A DNA stretch of 64,000 nt. Source: Chytridium lagenaria. Taxonomy: Eukaryota; Chytridiomycota; Chytridiomycetes; Chytridiales; Chytridiaceae. The translations under genes and the position numbers were made by a program. How positions within the stretch are numbered: the first letter of the stretch is position 1; every line of letters starts with the position of its first letter. A model generated the notes under the pieces. It did no database searches, was not told the DNA's origin, and saw nothing but the letters and a program-made list of their open reading frames with translations. Shown piece after piece: positions 48,701 through 60,088 of the stretch. The stretch covers positions 124,001 to 188,000 of the forward strand of contig JAHLKC010000039.1 of assembly GCA_025449115.1 (NCBI GenBank). Reading direction: 5' to 3'.

Positions 48701-50949
48701 TTATAATATGTAAATGTGTGTGTATGTCCGACCTCCCCCACCATATAATCTCATCCTTGCACCACGCGTCAAACATTCTCCGTCCCCTCCAAAATCCCAT
48801 CCGGCACACCATGCCGGAATCTTTGCCTGGTTCGCCACCCAATTATGCACAATCGACGAAATCCTCGGCTGCCCTCCATCAATGCTCACCATCCGATTCA
48901 ACCCCGGTCTAAAACTCTCTGAGCTCGCCACACTCTGCGCTGTTATCGAAACAGTCTGCGAGCCGTCCAGTTGTCGCATGTTTGGGGGTTTCGCCCAATC
49001 GACACCGGGAAGTCTGTGAACGGGTTGCGGGACTCCGATTTCGTCATCGAATATCACAGTGCCACGAGGGATGAGGGAGGGATCGGCGGATATATCGTAG
49101 GATGTCGGGGTTGAAGGACTTTCATCCCAACACCCATCATTGCACTAGGGTATGGAGATGAGAAGGCTGCAGCAGGAGGTGGCATGGTGACAACAGGTCT
49201 AAGATCCAATGCTGAGAAATCCTGTTGTCCGACAAATCCGTGAGCACCCCTTGCCCGCAAGGTTGCAACAGCTGGTGGTTCGTCGTCGAACACGACAGTG
49301 CCCCTTGGAACTGGGGGAGCGGGTTCGGTGGGTTCTTGGGTTTCGACTAAAGTTTTTGCGGCATCAGTAGAGGGACGGGGTGGAGGAAACATTCTGTTGG
49401 CATCAGAATCATTCGTATCTTGAGAGACTACCATGATATTTCCCGACGATATACTCGTTGCAATCGGTATAGTATCAATGTCGTGGGGCTCCCTTCGAAG
49501 AGCTCCCGGGCCTCGATCGGTGGCGCTGAGAGGGTTCCCTCGTGTTTGGATGGTGACAATGCTATAATCCATTTCCTTCCCATCTTGATGCATGGACTGG
49601 TAAGGATATCGACGAAAGACGACAGGGAAGAGCCACCAGAATGTGAGAAGGATGAGCGTGATTTCGCAGAGGATAGAGGCGACAATGAGTTTTGTGCCAA
49701 GACCGATAATGGACTGGTAGACGTAGGAACCTGTGAGGGCTGTTGTGCCCATGAGAACGACGGTGCCCATGATCAAGCTGCAGGCTGTAACGCCGACTAG
49801 AAGTGGAAAACGAAAATAAATTAATATGAGGGAAATAAGGGGTGTGGATAGGAAGAAAACTAAAAAGGAAGAGAACTCACCTGATGTTGCGCATAATCCC
49901 ATAGATGTGACAAAAATAAACTTTGGAGTGTATTTTCCCGATAATGGATTCGAATCCATAACCCTCTTTACGACCAACAGCCATATTAAATAATAAGACA
50001 CGGGTGTTAACATTCTAGAAACAATCGACAATGTTCCTGCCGTCGTCAAAGCTCTGCAAGCGGTTGACGCGCCAATTCCATCGGCATCCTCGTCATTCCT
50101 TGCCGTGACGTTTGTTCGCAGTGAGCATAATGGCGAGATGGACCTGCACATATACTCTATGGGTTTAGTGGTGTTCTTCCTTGCAGTGTAGCAGTAGTGA
50201 AAGAATCCAAATGTGACAGATTCCCAAGAAGGGTCACCCGCCGGGATATCCTTGAGAGAATCATAATTTAACTTGGAGACAGAGGAAATCTAATTGATCG
50301 TGGGTGAGAATTAGTTAGTAAACATCCATGTGGATTTAGGATAGATTATTATAAAAGGTCTGATCGATATAGGGAGATTGAAACTAGAATTAAATGTCCC
50401 ACGCTTAATTCATTATAGATTTAGAGTGCTGCATCACTGCAGTATCCCATTATTGCTCGCTTCGATCATATTTTAAGCTATCCACCATTAGCACCCCTAA
50501 GCTCGCTGCGCCCAAAAAAACACCCCACACAACACCTTGTGAGCTTCTAGTATATCGCGGCACACCTATCCACCCCACACACGTCACTACGCTCGGTAAC
50601 TTACCGAAGGAGTAAAAATAGAAGCGACACCTAGAGTCCAGGTACCTAGCACAAACATAGCCAAGAGAATCTGCCATGATAGTTTTGGCACTCTTCTAGA
50701 GCCACCGGAAGGAAGAGGAGGCGAAGCGACCTGTATTGTTTCAACGACCGATGCCGTACCCTCTGCAGAGGAATGCCGTTGTGGATGCTTGTAGTATCTG
50801 TCTCCGGCGGTTGAAGCTTGCTGTGGTGTTCGTAGTGTGGTCGGAGGGGTGTTGCCAGCAGTTGTAGTAGTAGTGGTGGTAGCTGTTTGTTTAACGTTGA
50901 CAGTTCCACTGACTGTTGTGGCTGTAGTAGCGTTATTGTTTGTCCTCAT
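48701..50949 (-). CDS. Four-helix plasma-membrane protein, SUR7/PalI-like
   Basis: The N-terminus is a Thr/Asn-rich cytosolic segment. TM1 is SWQILLAMFVLGTWTLGVAS. After it comes an extracellular loop with SWESVTFGFFHYCYTARKNT and a second Cys in YMCRSISPLCSLR, similar to the FG-x-x-GYC...C loop of SUR7/PalI and claudin-like proteins. TM2 is SRMLTPVSYYLIWLLVV, TM3 CSLIMGTVVLMGTTALTGS and TM4 LIVASILCEITLILLTFWWL. The long cytoplasmic tail carries two copies of PRGTV(V/I)FDDE. An intron removes 49801-49878, and two introns lie between 50160 and 50600. A one-base change near 49124-49129 is needed to reach DESPSTPTSYDISADPSLIP and the second FDDE motif. Family assignment rests on topology and loop cysteines only. 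Confidence 0.5.
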
Positions 50950-51662
50950 CCCTTCCCTCCCCTTTGATTCCCTTTCCTATCTTAGATAATGATGGATGGA
51001 TTGGTCGTAATCGTGTCAGGCTGCTTTGTTGAATAGATATTCCCACCCTTCTCTCTCTGACCTCTCTTGAGGTCCAGTTCCAATTCAACACAGTTTCACT
51101 TGAGATATGAGACGGATGAATGTGGATGGTAGATAGGTCGATAGGTTGGTTGGTAGGCAGATGGTTGGATGGATGTTCGGATGGATGGATGGGTAGATGG
51201 ATGGAAGGAAGGGAGATTCACAGAAGAGGAGGAAGTGACGTTTGTTACAGTGAATGCCTAGACAAGAAATTGATCATGTCGTACCTTGTTGGTATGTATT
51301 ACCATCAAAAGCGACATTTTTTTGTGTGCAAGAAAAAGTGCCTTCTGTTGTTTCCATCAACACCGTCATTGTCATCATCACCATTAGGCTCATAACCCAA
51401 ATAAAACGACGCATTCTGCAATCACCACAAACTTTGATTCCGCGACTTAAAAGTACGTGAGCCTCTTCATTGTTTGGGCTTTTCCTCAAAGTCCGTTAAC
51501 TTCGAAGTATACTCCACTTCAAACAGTCTTGTCTAGTAAAAAAGATATCATCATCTCAACAAATTAAAACAAAACTCCCGTCACATGCTGTTTATTGACG
51601 CGTTTGAGACCGATAAATCTGTCAAAACACAATAACCGCATTATATAGAATCGTCTTCGGGT
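50950..51662. other. Intergenic region with GGAT repeats and a possible small secreted protein
   Basis: 51128-51210 is a degenerate (GGAT)n/(GGTT)n tract. On the minus strand 51414-51274 an open frame starts MRRFIWVMSLMVMMTMTVLM and continues ETTEGTFSCTQKNVAFDG, which looks like a signal peptide plus a short mature part. It may continue through a small intron. No homolog is recognised. Confidence 0.3.
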
Positions 51663-52459
51663 TTACTTTTTCTTTGAGGCCGGAGCTTCTGCCTTGGTTT
51701 TCTGAGTAAAAGTAAACAAGGATTGGTGGACGGAAAGAAGGGGATTAATGCATTAATATATACAAAGCAAACGATAACGGACATCAGGAAAAAATCAGCA
51801 GCGCAAAAAAACGATATCAAAAGACAGAAAACCACACAAACATTAAAGATAAATACATAATGAAACACCCCAACACCAAATCGGACCAAATAAACAGAAA
51901 AATAAACTCATCATACCTTTGTTCCATACTTTGACCGTCCATTCATCCTATTGACAACACCTTGACAATCGTACGCCCCTCTCACCACCTTATAATTCAC
52001 ACCAGGACAATCCGACACTCTCCCACCCCTCACAAGCACAACACTATGTTCCTGCAAATTATGTCCCTCTCCCGGAATATACGCCAAAACACTCTTTCCA
52101 TTCGTCAACCGCACTCTAGTGACTTTACGTTGCGCAGAGTTGGGCTTTTTGGGCTTGATCGTAAAGACCTTAAGGCAGACTCCCTTGCGTTGTGGGCAGG
52201 CGTCCAGTGCGGGGGCGGCGGATTTCTTGGTGCGGGGTTTACGACATCCACGAATGACTTGGTTGAGTGTTGCGTACGAGGAGGTTTGATTAAGGAGGAA
52301 GATGTTGTTGGGGGTGAGAAGAGGAGTGTTGATGGGGATGAGGAAGGTTGGTTTGCAGGTGAGCAAGGGAGTGGAGATGGGGAGGGATGCGCGCATGAAC
52401 AGTGGTCTTGAGGCGATGGGCAGCTGACGCATCAGCATGGTGTTGAGACGAGGTAACAT
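51663..52459 (-). CDS. MRPS12: Mitochondrial ribosomal protein uS12m
   Basis: Component of the mitochondrial small-subunit decoding centre. The mature part begins [20 protein letters not shown], then [60 protein letters not shown] and [20 protein letters not shown], the complete uS12 signature including the PNSA loop. The long Leu/Pro/Thr-rich N-terminus with few acidic residues is a typical mitochondrial presequence. A 3' intron (51911-51703) separates KYGTK from the short last exon [12 protein letters not shown], stop at 51663. The start at 52459 ([13 protein letters not shown]) is chosen because it begins a presequence; an upstream in-frame Met at 52588 is possible. Confidence 0.92.
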
Positions 52460-52990
52460 CTGAAATGACTCTCTGAATAGAATATTTTTTCGTTTGGTTT
52501 TCACTTTTTCTGTTCTATGGACAAACACTGCTCCATCACCAAACTTTGACTGAACGCGATAACGACTATACAGAATCAAAGGCGGCATTCAAACTTCCAA
52601 CTATCGAAAACTTGCTTAGATAAAGACTAAAAATATCAGATCAAAACACCCATCACCATTAGCAATGCATCCAAAACTCCTCACAAAACTGAGACCCCAC
52701 ACAAACTTGAACTAAAGTTCTACGTTCTTTTTAAAAAGAATTACATATCGGCGAAGAAAATAAAGGAGAAGGGGGAAGCAAAGTCCATTTCAAATGGCTT
52801 GCAGAGGGAATGATAGTGTGGTCGTCAAAAATGTCAGGAAGAAGTAGAAATGAGGATTTTCCTCGCGAAAAGCATTTTTCGGTGCGGCAAACAAGGCCAT
52901 TCCATGATGGTATGCCGAAAGAAATATAAAAAGGGTGTTCCGCCAACGACGAAATTGGAGTGCTGCTGTATGGAGCACGGTGTTTGTAAT
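52460..52990. other. Intergenic region uS12m/eIF1A
   Basis: About 530 bp with no convincing gene; it holds the 5' region of uS12m and the 3' untranslated region of eIF1A. Confidence 0.5.
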
Positions 52991-53931
52991 TTAAATCTGT
53001 GGAAATGATGATAAGCATACGAGTAACCGAGAGGGTATAGAAAAGCACGCAAAATAGAAGAAAGCTGACCTCATCGATATCGAACTCGACATTGACTTCT
53101 GTAAAACCCAACAACAAATTTTAAAAAAGGACAGCGTTAGAGGAAACAATTATACAGATAATTAACGCTTCAAAATTACCCAAGAAGGGACCATTTGAGC
53201 AAGAAAAAATTAACAAAAAAAAAAGAAACCCAGCAATGTGCTGAAGGAGAAAAAAACATTACCCTCATCAGAATCACCACCAACAAGCTCAGTCTCGTTG
53301 AACTTGATGTTCTCCGGAATCTCCCCATAACTCTTCAACATTCTCGCCTCATCCGGTGTGTACTTCAAGATTACATCTGCCTTTGAATCCTGGAAATCTC
53401 TCAAACCCAGCAACACAACATCTCCAACAGTGATCCTAAAAGCATCATATTAGCACAACCGACAAACAAAAAAAATGCAAGCTATCACTCACCAAACCTT
53501 CTTTCTGAAGGCACCACGAATATGCGCAAGACGTTTTTCACCGTCGATACAGCTCACTTCAATCCATCCGTTTCCCAACATCTTTGCGACGAGTGCGTAT
53601 TCTTGGCCATCTTCTTTAAAGACGAGTTCTCGCTTTTCAGACTCGTTCTCGTTCTTTCCACTATGGGATACGGACGGGAGAAAGTCAGTTCTTGGTTTCT
53701 TCTCTATCGAATGAAAGGGGAGGAGCAAACGCCACGTTCTCCATTGTTCCTGTGTAAATAGCACACAACCACCATCCTCCACCACAAGCAATCCAAACAG
53801 ACAACGTTCAGAGTACCGTGCATCCTCCGCTCCCACCAAGCCCCAAATCTCCAACACTGTCCAACGGGGTTGGCAACATCGATACTAACCGCTTTCCTGT
53901 TCTTTCCACCCTTTCCCTTGTTCTTTGGCAT
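52991..53931 (-). CDS. TIF11: Translation initiation factor eIF1A
   Basis: Binds the 40S A site during scanning. [14 protein letters not shown] joins by a phase-correct acceptor to [20 protein letters not shown]. The OB-fold continues [34 protein letters not shown], then [40 protein letters not shown] and [10 protein letters not shown], and an acidic tail ending [10 protein letters not shown] at 52991. Each segment matches yeast Tif11 in order. The first intron is about 215-230 nt, longer than usual here; two more split the C-terminal tail, one of them directly before the last codon. Confidence 0.93.
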
Positions 53932-54176
53932 TATTTCAAATTTCAAACAGCAGTCTGCAAGGAAAAAAAAAAAAAAAAGACCCAGATTTCACAAATCCTT
54001 TTTTCCACACCGTCACACCCAAACCTGTGGACGAGCCATGCATACAAAACACCTTCAACCATTCATCAACGTCTACTTTATTCTCAACACTACCAGCAAC
54101 AACAACACCGACACAAATAAATCCATTACAATCCAAAAGGAAAAGAAACGTCCACCGCTATCGCAAAACTTGAAAA

Positions 54177-55280
54177 TCATTCTACGCCCTCATTCCGTAC
54201 CCAAACGTTTCCCACGCAATACGCGCATCCAATCACAAACACGAACAAGCATAAATCGTCTTGAATGGATTTATAAAACATGTACAAGTATCGTAATGAG
54301 CCGCCGAGGTTGGAGAGACGGCCGAACCCAAATTGTTGTGCCATCATCAGGAGATCAGAGGTCGAGTCGGTACGCTAAATTTGTTTGGAAAAAATATGAG
54401 CAAAGGTGGATGTGGTTTTATACGTGAAAGATAGATGAATACAAATGATACTTACAGGATCGATCATGAAATGGGATATTAGGAGCATTGCTTGAACGGA
54501 AATTAAGAGCATCGCAATAGACTATATAAAACGAAAAGTCAACACACATAAACTCCAAAAAGAATTCCAAAGGTAACAGAACCCCAATTAACAATAGAAA
54601 CCCGCAGCAAAAGGTAGATCATAGGGAAAAAAACTCACAATCTCCATCCCATAAAACTCAAATGCCGGTGCTATGACATCAAACCTCTTACTGAAAGGCG
54701 CCACAAGACTCTGCGCGACCATATCCTCCCCCTCAAATTCCTCCGTATACATAGTCGACCACAACGCCACCCCCGCCAACACAAGCATGACAACCCCTCT
54801 CACAAACCTCAACCAATACGCCTGTCGACTCATCGTCGGTGCAGCAGGAGCTCCTCCAACTCCTCCCGCCAAAGCACCCGCAGCATTCATCGACCCCGGC
54901 ATTCCTTGATCCGCAAGAAGTTTCTGAAACATTGGCATGGATTCGAGCTGTTGTCTCATCAAGTCATTGTCAATCGCCATCGGTTCCGGGTGTGAACCGT
55001 GGAGGAGCGGGGAAATGTTCCGCGATTTCTGGCTTAGACGGTTGCTTTGGTACGGATCGTGGGCTTCTTTCGGGGGTGATGATTGTGTTGGTGGTGCTTT
55101 TGGTGGGGATTCGACTGTCTCTGAGGGAGTGGGCATAGGTGATGCAGATGGGGAATCTTGAACAGCTTCAGACGTCGAGGCTGAACCATACATCTGCGTG
55201 ATCTTGCTTAGCCTGTCCTCCCCTGATGCTAGGATCTTTGCTCGTCTCGCTTCCCTTCGTTTCCGTAACTCATCGCTCAT
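54177..55280 (-). CDS. GET2: GET complex subunit Get2 (CAMLG-like)
   Basis: ER membrane receptor component for Get3-delivered tail-anchored proteins. The N-terminus MSDELRKRREARRAKILASG and EDRLSKITQMYG contains the Arg-rich RRE-type Get3-binding helix, followed by a Ser/Pro linker and QQLESMPMFQKLLADQG. TM1 is FVRGVVMLVLAGVALWSTM. After an intron (54585-54524) SIAMLLISVQAMLLISHFMI forms TM2, and after a second intron (ending at 54376) the last exon carries RTDSTSDLLMMAQQFGFGRL and DLCLFVFVIGCAYCV as TM3, stop 54177. The 5' exon is C-rich then G-rich on the coding strand. The gene is divergent from the mL61-like gene, with 95 bp between start codons. Confidence 0.85.
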
Positions 55281-55375
55281 TGCTCTTGCTTTGTTCTATC
55301 GTATTTATCAGATGAGCTCAATTTTTCGTCAAGACAACGATTTGTGTTTTGCTTGAAGGACCAAACCACAGAAAA
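55281..55375. promoter_or_regulatory. 95-bp bidirectional promoter, GET2/mL61
   Basis: Short gap between two divergent start codons; presumably a shared promoter. No clear TATA box. Confidence 0.5.
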
Positions 55376-55802
55376 ATGAAAATCAACTCATACACCGTCC
55401 GAGCTCTCCAGGCGGCTCTGGGCCGTGGCAACGGTGTCAAGGCCACCCTCACAGCTCCCATCAAAAACATCAACATCGCCTACGGTCCAAATTCATGCGG
55501 CTCCGTCAACGCCCTCAAAGTCTTTAGCGTCAACGAACTCCCCCGCATCCACACAAACAACCCTGGCATCATCTTCACCACATCGTCCACTGACAAAAAG
55601 TCATTCATAAAGTTTCTCATGCGTGAGTTGATTATATCTCCTCCTTTTTATCTTTCAGGGTACTGAAATGTTTTTTGACGTAAAAGAGGATGGGAAGGAA
55701 CAAGTGTTGGATCTTGCGAACGCAAGGACTCCAGCAGAGATCTATGTGAGGTTTTCGGTCGAGGCTGGGTTGACTGAAAGTGAGGAAGTGTCGGCTGCAT
55801 GA
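55376..55802 (+). CDS. Mitochondrial ribosomal protein, L51/S25/CI-B8 domain (mL61/Mrp49-like)
   Basis: The first exon encodes MKINSYTVRALQAALGRGNG and SVNALKVFSVNELPRIHTNN then PGIIFTT. The V-F-x-x-N-x-LPR-x-x-x-x-NP-x-x-x-F pattern is that of the thioredoxin-like L51/S25/CI-B8 domain, closest in my reading to Mrp49/mL61. After an intron (about 55624-55659) the second exon reads GTEMFFDVKEDGKEQVLDLA and ends EEVSAA at 55802. The splice phase does not fit perfectly at the GTGAGT donor, so the junction or one base is uncertain. Alternative family members (uS/mS25, NDUFA2) cannot be fully excluded. Confidence 0.65.
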
Positions 55803-56429
55803 TTTCCCCTCGCTTCGCTCTCTTCATTTTATTTCGGTCATTCAACGGCACCGGCATCTGCGATTCGAGATCGAATTTCTCGACCACCTTCAACGCATAC
55901 CCCACCCATCCCCACACCATCGCCACCAGCCGCTACACGCATTAATTTGACTATCGGAACGAAACAGCTTTTTGATGGATTGATTTTTTGATCAAGGTCA
56001 AGATAGGCCCGAGACGCTATCTCAAGGTTCACTTTTTTATATTTAATAGATTTGTTTACGTACACATTCATTTGAACATGTGTGCTTATGTGTCTTCGTT
56101 CTCCAGGATTCAAATCTGTATAGAGAATAGGGCTCAAGATAGTTCCCTTAATAAACTTCATTGCACACTAAACTGGACGCTTGGAATACGAAGCAGCATC
56201 ATCTTTACCAGAGAAACAGTTTTTAAAAACGGAAAAAGAATCGATGACAGTAATAAATAATGCATGTAACAAGCGCATGATCCCCCATTTTATTCTAATA
56301 ACAGAACAAAACTTTGAATCGAAAGGGCGGTAAGGGTAACCACGGAACTGAAGAAAATGCCAGACCACGATATCCCAAAAACTCCCTCCACCAACCCCAC
56401 AGAGTCTGCCGAATAAACAGAGTAATTGT
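55803..56429. other. Intergenic region with an uncertain minus-strand open frame
   Basis: On the minus strand from about 55926 an open frame reads MAMVWGWVGYALKVVEKFDL and continues ESQMPVPLNDRNKMKRAKRG; it is compositionally protein-like but overlaps the 3' end of the mL61 gene antisense. No homolog recognised. The remainder is AT-rich. Confidence 0.35.
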
Positions 56430-57621
56430 TTAACGGTAACGACGGAGAGAAAGGGTGTTCCTCCTCTTGTAGTTCTTGACACGGCCACCACCCTGGGTCT
56501 TGTTGTATCCGTGACCCTTGCCGATAGACCTGGACTTCTTGCCAGCAGAGGTGAGACCACGGACTTCACGGTGCTTGTGGACGGGCTTGGCGATCCAGTT
56601 GATGCGGGCGTCGCGACGGATGGCCTTGTGGTTGGGGTCGACAAGGATGACCTCGAAGAACTTGAAGGTCGAGTCCTAACGTCACGGAAAGGGTAAGGAA
56701 TGGTAGAAAGCAAAGATCTAATGCAGTTTAACCATACCTGGTTCACCCAGTAAGAGTTGAGGACGCGGAGGTTAGCGCACTTGCGGCCGACACGCTCCTC
56801 AGCAGTGATACGGGAAGAACGCTTGTACTTAAGCTGGTTCACTCCCTGTCCGGCGGGCTTACCGAAAACGGCACCCTTCTTGACGGGGCGCTTGCGGCCA
56901 CCACGGCGGACACGGACACGGTAGACAACGTATCCCTGCTTAGCCTTGTATCCAAGACGACGGGCCTTGTCGGGGCGGGACGGGCGCGATGCACGGTGGA
57001 TCACGTTGAGCTGGCGGTACTCCCAGCAGCGGACGCGGAGAAGGAAACGAACAACGTCGCTCTGCTTCTTCTTGTAGAGTTCCTCCAAGTACTAGAAAAC
57101 AGTCAGAAGCCATTCGACAAAGACGGCGAATAACTAACCTTGTACTATAGGATCAAAGAGCAGATGATCCATGCGAGATAAAAATGATGGGAAACAAAGA
57201 AATGCGTCAGTCATGCGGGCAAGATGGGTCATTGATCAAATCGCATTTAACATCAAACAAAGCGATGCACCCAAATCCCCAGGCCAACTCTTTCCGAGCA
57301 AGTATCCCACCATCGACAGCGATGGGGAATCCAAGTTCATTGCAGAGAAGGTGACAAGGGCAGGATGTGCGATCGATCTAAGCAGGTGGCCTTTGAAAGA
57401 GCCGCCTCACTGCCATTCCCACAAGGAGTATGAACAGCAAGACTAAAGCAAACCGCTTTTCCTTCCTTCCCACTCATTTCCGGTAAAAGAATAGAGACAG
57501 GTTGAAAATAAGCGATTCGCTGTATCCCTGCAGGTTTCTCCGGCTTCCAGATACAGGTGATGCCGGGCGCCCACCTTTCATATCATTTTTTAATAAAAAG
57601 AAATATACATACCGCACCCAT
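56430..57621 (-). CDS. RPL15: Cytosolic ribosomal protein eL15, with 6-nt microexon
   Basis: 60S subunit protein. Exon 1 is 57621-57613 (MGA); exon 2 is 57144-57139, just TACAAG (YK); exon 3 starts at 57091 with [20 protein letters not shown]. Together they restore the invariant start [18 protein letters not shown]. The rest, [40 protein letters not shown] and [20 protein letters not shown] through VNQ, joins after an intron (about 56738-56677) to [40 protein letters not shown] and a final [15 protein letters not shown]. Both intron boundaries of the microexon are GT-AG (CTATAG before, GTTAGT after). Codon use is strongly biased to C/G-ending codons, as for a highly expressed gene. The first intron is 468 nt. 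Confidence 0.95.
57145..57612 (-). other. 468-nt first intron of eL15
   Basis: By far the longest intron of this gene, located after a nine-base first coding exon. Plus-strand open frame 57171-57446 lies inside but has no recognisable product. First introns of ribosomal protein genes often carry regulatory elements or snoRNAs; none could be identified by eye. Confidence 0.5.
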
Positions 57622-58250
57622 TGCTACCTATCAAAACAAAGAATTGTGCGTTAGAAACGGTTATCAGCAGCCAAAATGGAAGTAGAGATTGCTGCCGAGC
57701 TTCATGTCCACCCATTCCCACACCAGTCCACTTGATCATCACTTTTAGTAAATTAATCTCCTTTAGGCATCCTCGTATAGAGCCAGCGTCCTAGTCAGTC
57801 CTCTTGTATGATGCCTTCCGGTGTTTCGATAAGACGATGCAATGGACGGGATGGATGGGATGGGATGGGATGGATGGATGATGCCCTCGCAGTAACAGTA
57901 TGTGATGGGTACCTTGTTTTATTGATAGATTGAAAAAGGATTTGCCAATTGTACGACGTCCAGTCCTAATATACACAACTGGTTACGCAAACAATCATTT
58001 GACAAACTTACTTGATATTTTTCTTCATCTCAACTTTGTGGTATAAAAAGGCAAACACTTCTTTGGCAAATAGCGTATTGGATATGAGGATGATCTGAAT
58101 CTTGAGGTAGCTCTGCCGATGTGATAGTTCATTCAGAGGTGAACACTTCATAACGTACAGTAAGGTGAGATTTTAAAGCATACACATCTATCCCCATTCA
58201 CTGTTAATCCCATCCACTACCAACTGTACCATTTACCTACTCACTCACCC
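57622..58250. other. Intergenic region upstream of eL15
   Basis: Holds the eL15 promoter region and a GGATG repeat listed separately. No gene recognised. Confidence 0.5.
57843..57880 (+). repeat. (GGGAT)n/(GGAT)n minisatellite
   Basis: About 38 bp of alternating GGGAT, GGAT units (ATGGATGGGATGGGATGGGA and on). Similar GGAT tracts occur near 9020-9050 and 51128-51210. Confidence 0.8.
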
Positions 58251-58898
58251 CGCGAGGCGTTTTATTATTGAAAATGCTATACTTCATGATGATATCGAGA
58301 AAATTTAGGAAGTGCCGTCTGAATGCGCACACAAAAGTGCTACTTGACGCTAGTCTCAATATTCTGAGCCCAACAATTTCCCTTTGCACCCTTTCTACTC
58401 CTGTTCCGCTCTCTATCCTTACTACAACTACAATCAACATGCTAAAGCTTTATACTTTTGTCTCTTTACAGTTCAGGCAAGCGGAGGATCTAAGGGCTCT
58501 TCTTTTCTTATTACGATAGCGGAATGTCGACGTCGTTGTCTTCCCTTTATCGTTTTTTATTTATATGAGAAATACATAATAAATAGTGCTTCTGTTCCAT
58601 TATTACTCGTCTATAATTTACTTTGTTATTCCCTCCATCTTTGACTTTTGGTTGCTCACAAACATACTTTCGCAGAATATATGCACATACTGCATTTTGC
58701 AATTAAAACTGTTTATGAACTCGCCCACTCTTTTCTCCACAGTGAAGGCAAGGGATGCGCCCAGAAAGCGCCAGTAGTAGTGATATTGAGGAGTTCCTTC
58801 GTACTTGCAAGGAGATTAAAGGCAGCGCCGGCCTCAAGTTCAAGACGTAGAAATTCCGTCTTATTGAAAGTTTTCTGTTGACCTTTCCCAAAAATCAA
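58251..58898 (+). other. Possible small unidentified gene upstream of EMC7
   Basis: 58754-58849 encodes MRPESASSSDIEEFLRTCKE then IKGSAGLKFKT and TAG, which looks like a real C-terminal exon. Upstream, a segment after TTTACAG at 58473 ([15 protein letters not shown] or, in another frame, ASGGSKGSSFLITIAE) may be another exon. I could not join them in phase or recognise a family. Confidence 0.25.
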
Positions 58899-59860
58899 AT
58901 GCTTCAAATGCTCAGAGCATGGGTGGTAGTTTGCGCCTTCATGTGAGTCGGAACATTCAGACAACGTTTGTAATTCTTACCTTGTATCCGTTTAGTGTCG
59001 CCGCGATCTTACCAGCGTCCGCTGTTAAGATCAAGGGACGTCTCCTTGCCAGCGACGCACTCCCAGGTTCGACTCTATACCACCGATCCCCCACTTTTTT
59101 TGCTAATAGACATCGCAGACCTTAGCCTTCTTCCCGCAAACTCCAAGGTCCTCATTGACGGTGGAGCGACCTATTCGTTTGTCGATGATGATGGAACCTT
59201 CGCAGTGTAAGCTATCTCCTGCAAGTATTCCATTATCTGACCCTTGTGTGTTTTGAACAGGGATGCTTCGGAGGGTTCACATCTTCTTGAGGTCATTGCA
59301 CCAGGATTCTTTTTCAACAAAGTGAGTCTTTGAAATCTCGATCGGCCAGTACGCTGTTGTTTTAGTAAATTTAAACTGGATTATTTTAGGTGAGGTTGAG
59401 CGTGACCGGATCAACCGTTCAAGCTTTTGTTCATTTGGATGGAACTAGTTGGGCTAGGAATGGTCCGAGCCTTGATGTGCCTCTTGAACTTCCGTGTCGT
59501 GCTCAATTCAACTATTTCACTGTAAGCGGAACCTCTCATTTTACCTCATTTTCTCTCTGTGGCAGTTTCATTTAAACCTCCCCTTTATTTCGTTCTTCAA
59601 CTTTGTTTCATTCTAATTCATCAAAACACTAGCCCCGTGAAGGCTTTGACGTTATGTCCATTCTTTCTAATCCCATGATCCTCATGATGGGAGGTTCGCT
59701 CGTCATGTTCTTTGTCCTCCCCAAGATGATGAGCGGGATTGACCCTGAGACCCTTAAGGAGATGCAACAACGTCAGAAGGAGCAGAAGAAGGTGGAGTTG
59801 CCTGATATCAGTCAGAATTTGGCGAATTGGCTCGCCCCTGCGCCCTCATCTAAAAAGTGA
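58899..59860 (+). CDS. EMC7: ER membrane protein complex subunit 7 (EMC7)
   Basis: Subunit of the EMC insertase. The N-terminal signal peptide MLQMLRAWVVVCAFI joins after an intron to VAAILPASAVKIKGRLLASD. The lumenal beta-sandwich reads ANSKVLIDGGATYSFVDDDG, TFAV and DASEGSHLLEVIAPGFFFNK, then VRLSVTGSTVQAFVHLDGTS. The C-terminal membrane helix NPMILMMGGSLVMFFVLPKM is followed by the conserved SGIDPETLKEMQQRQ cytosolic segment and ends at 59860. The domain order and total length (about 200 residues) fit EMC7. Five exons with introns near 58946-58993, 59061-59119, 59208-59260, 59321-59389 and 59523-59632. Confidence 0.92.
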
Positions 59861-60088
59861 ATTCATAAATAATATTCTTTTGCAAGTATCATTCATCTTA
59901 ATTCTCCACCCCTTTTAAGTGGGATTAGAAACGTGAAGACCTGCTGGTTTTTATTTGTGTTGTGGCAATGATGATGTATTCCGCATTCGCGGCCTTTCCA
60001 CCAGATTTGTCATCGCAATTTGTGGCTAAACAAATACAAAAACCCCCTGAGACTTCCATTCCTCTCACATAAATCCTCTGATACAACC
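59861..60088. other. Intergenic region EMC7/WLM protease gene
   Basis: 228 bp; presumably the EMC7 3' untranslated region followed by the promoter of the next gene. No other feature. Confidence 0.5.

Noticed and set aside
53818..54427. Plus-strand open frames of 100-185 codons between eIF1A and GET2
   Set aside because: They overlap antisense exons of eIF1A and GET2 that match known proteins, and include A-runs and low-complexity sequence.
57491..57600. tRNA-like sequence in the eL15 first intron
   Set aside because: No acceptor-stem pairing or T-loop consensus could be found.
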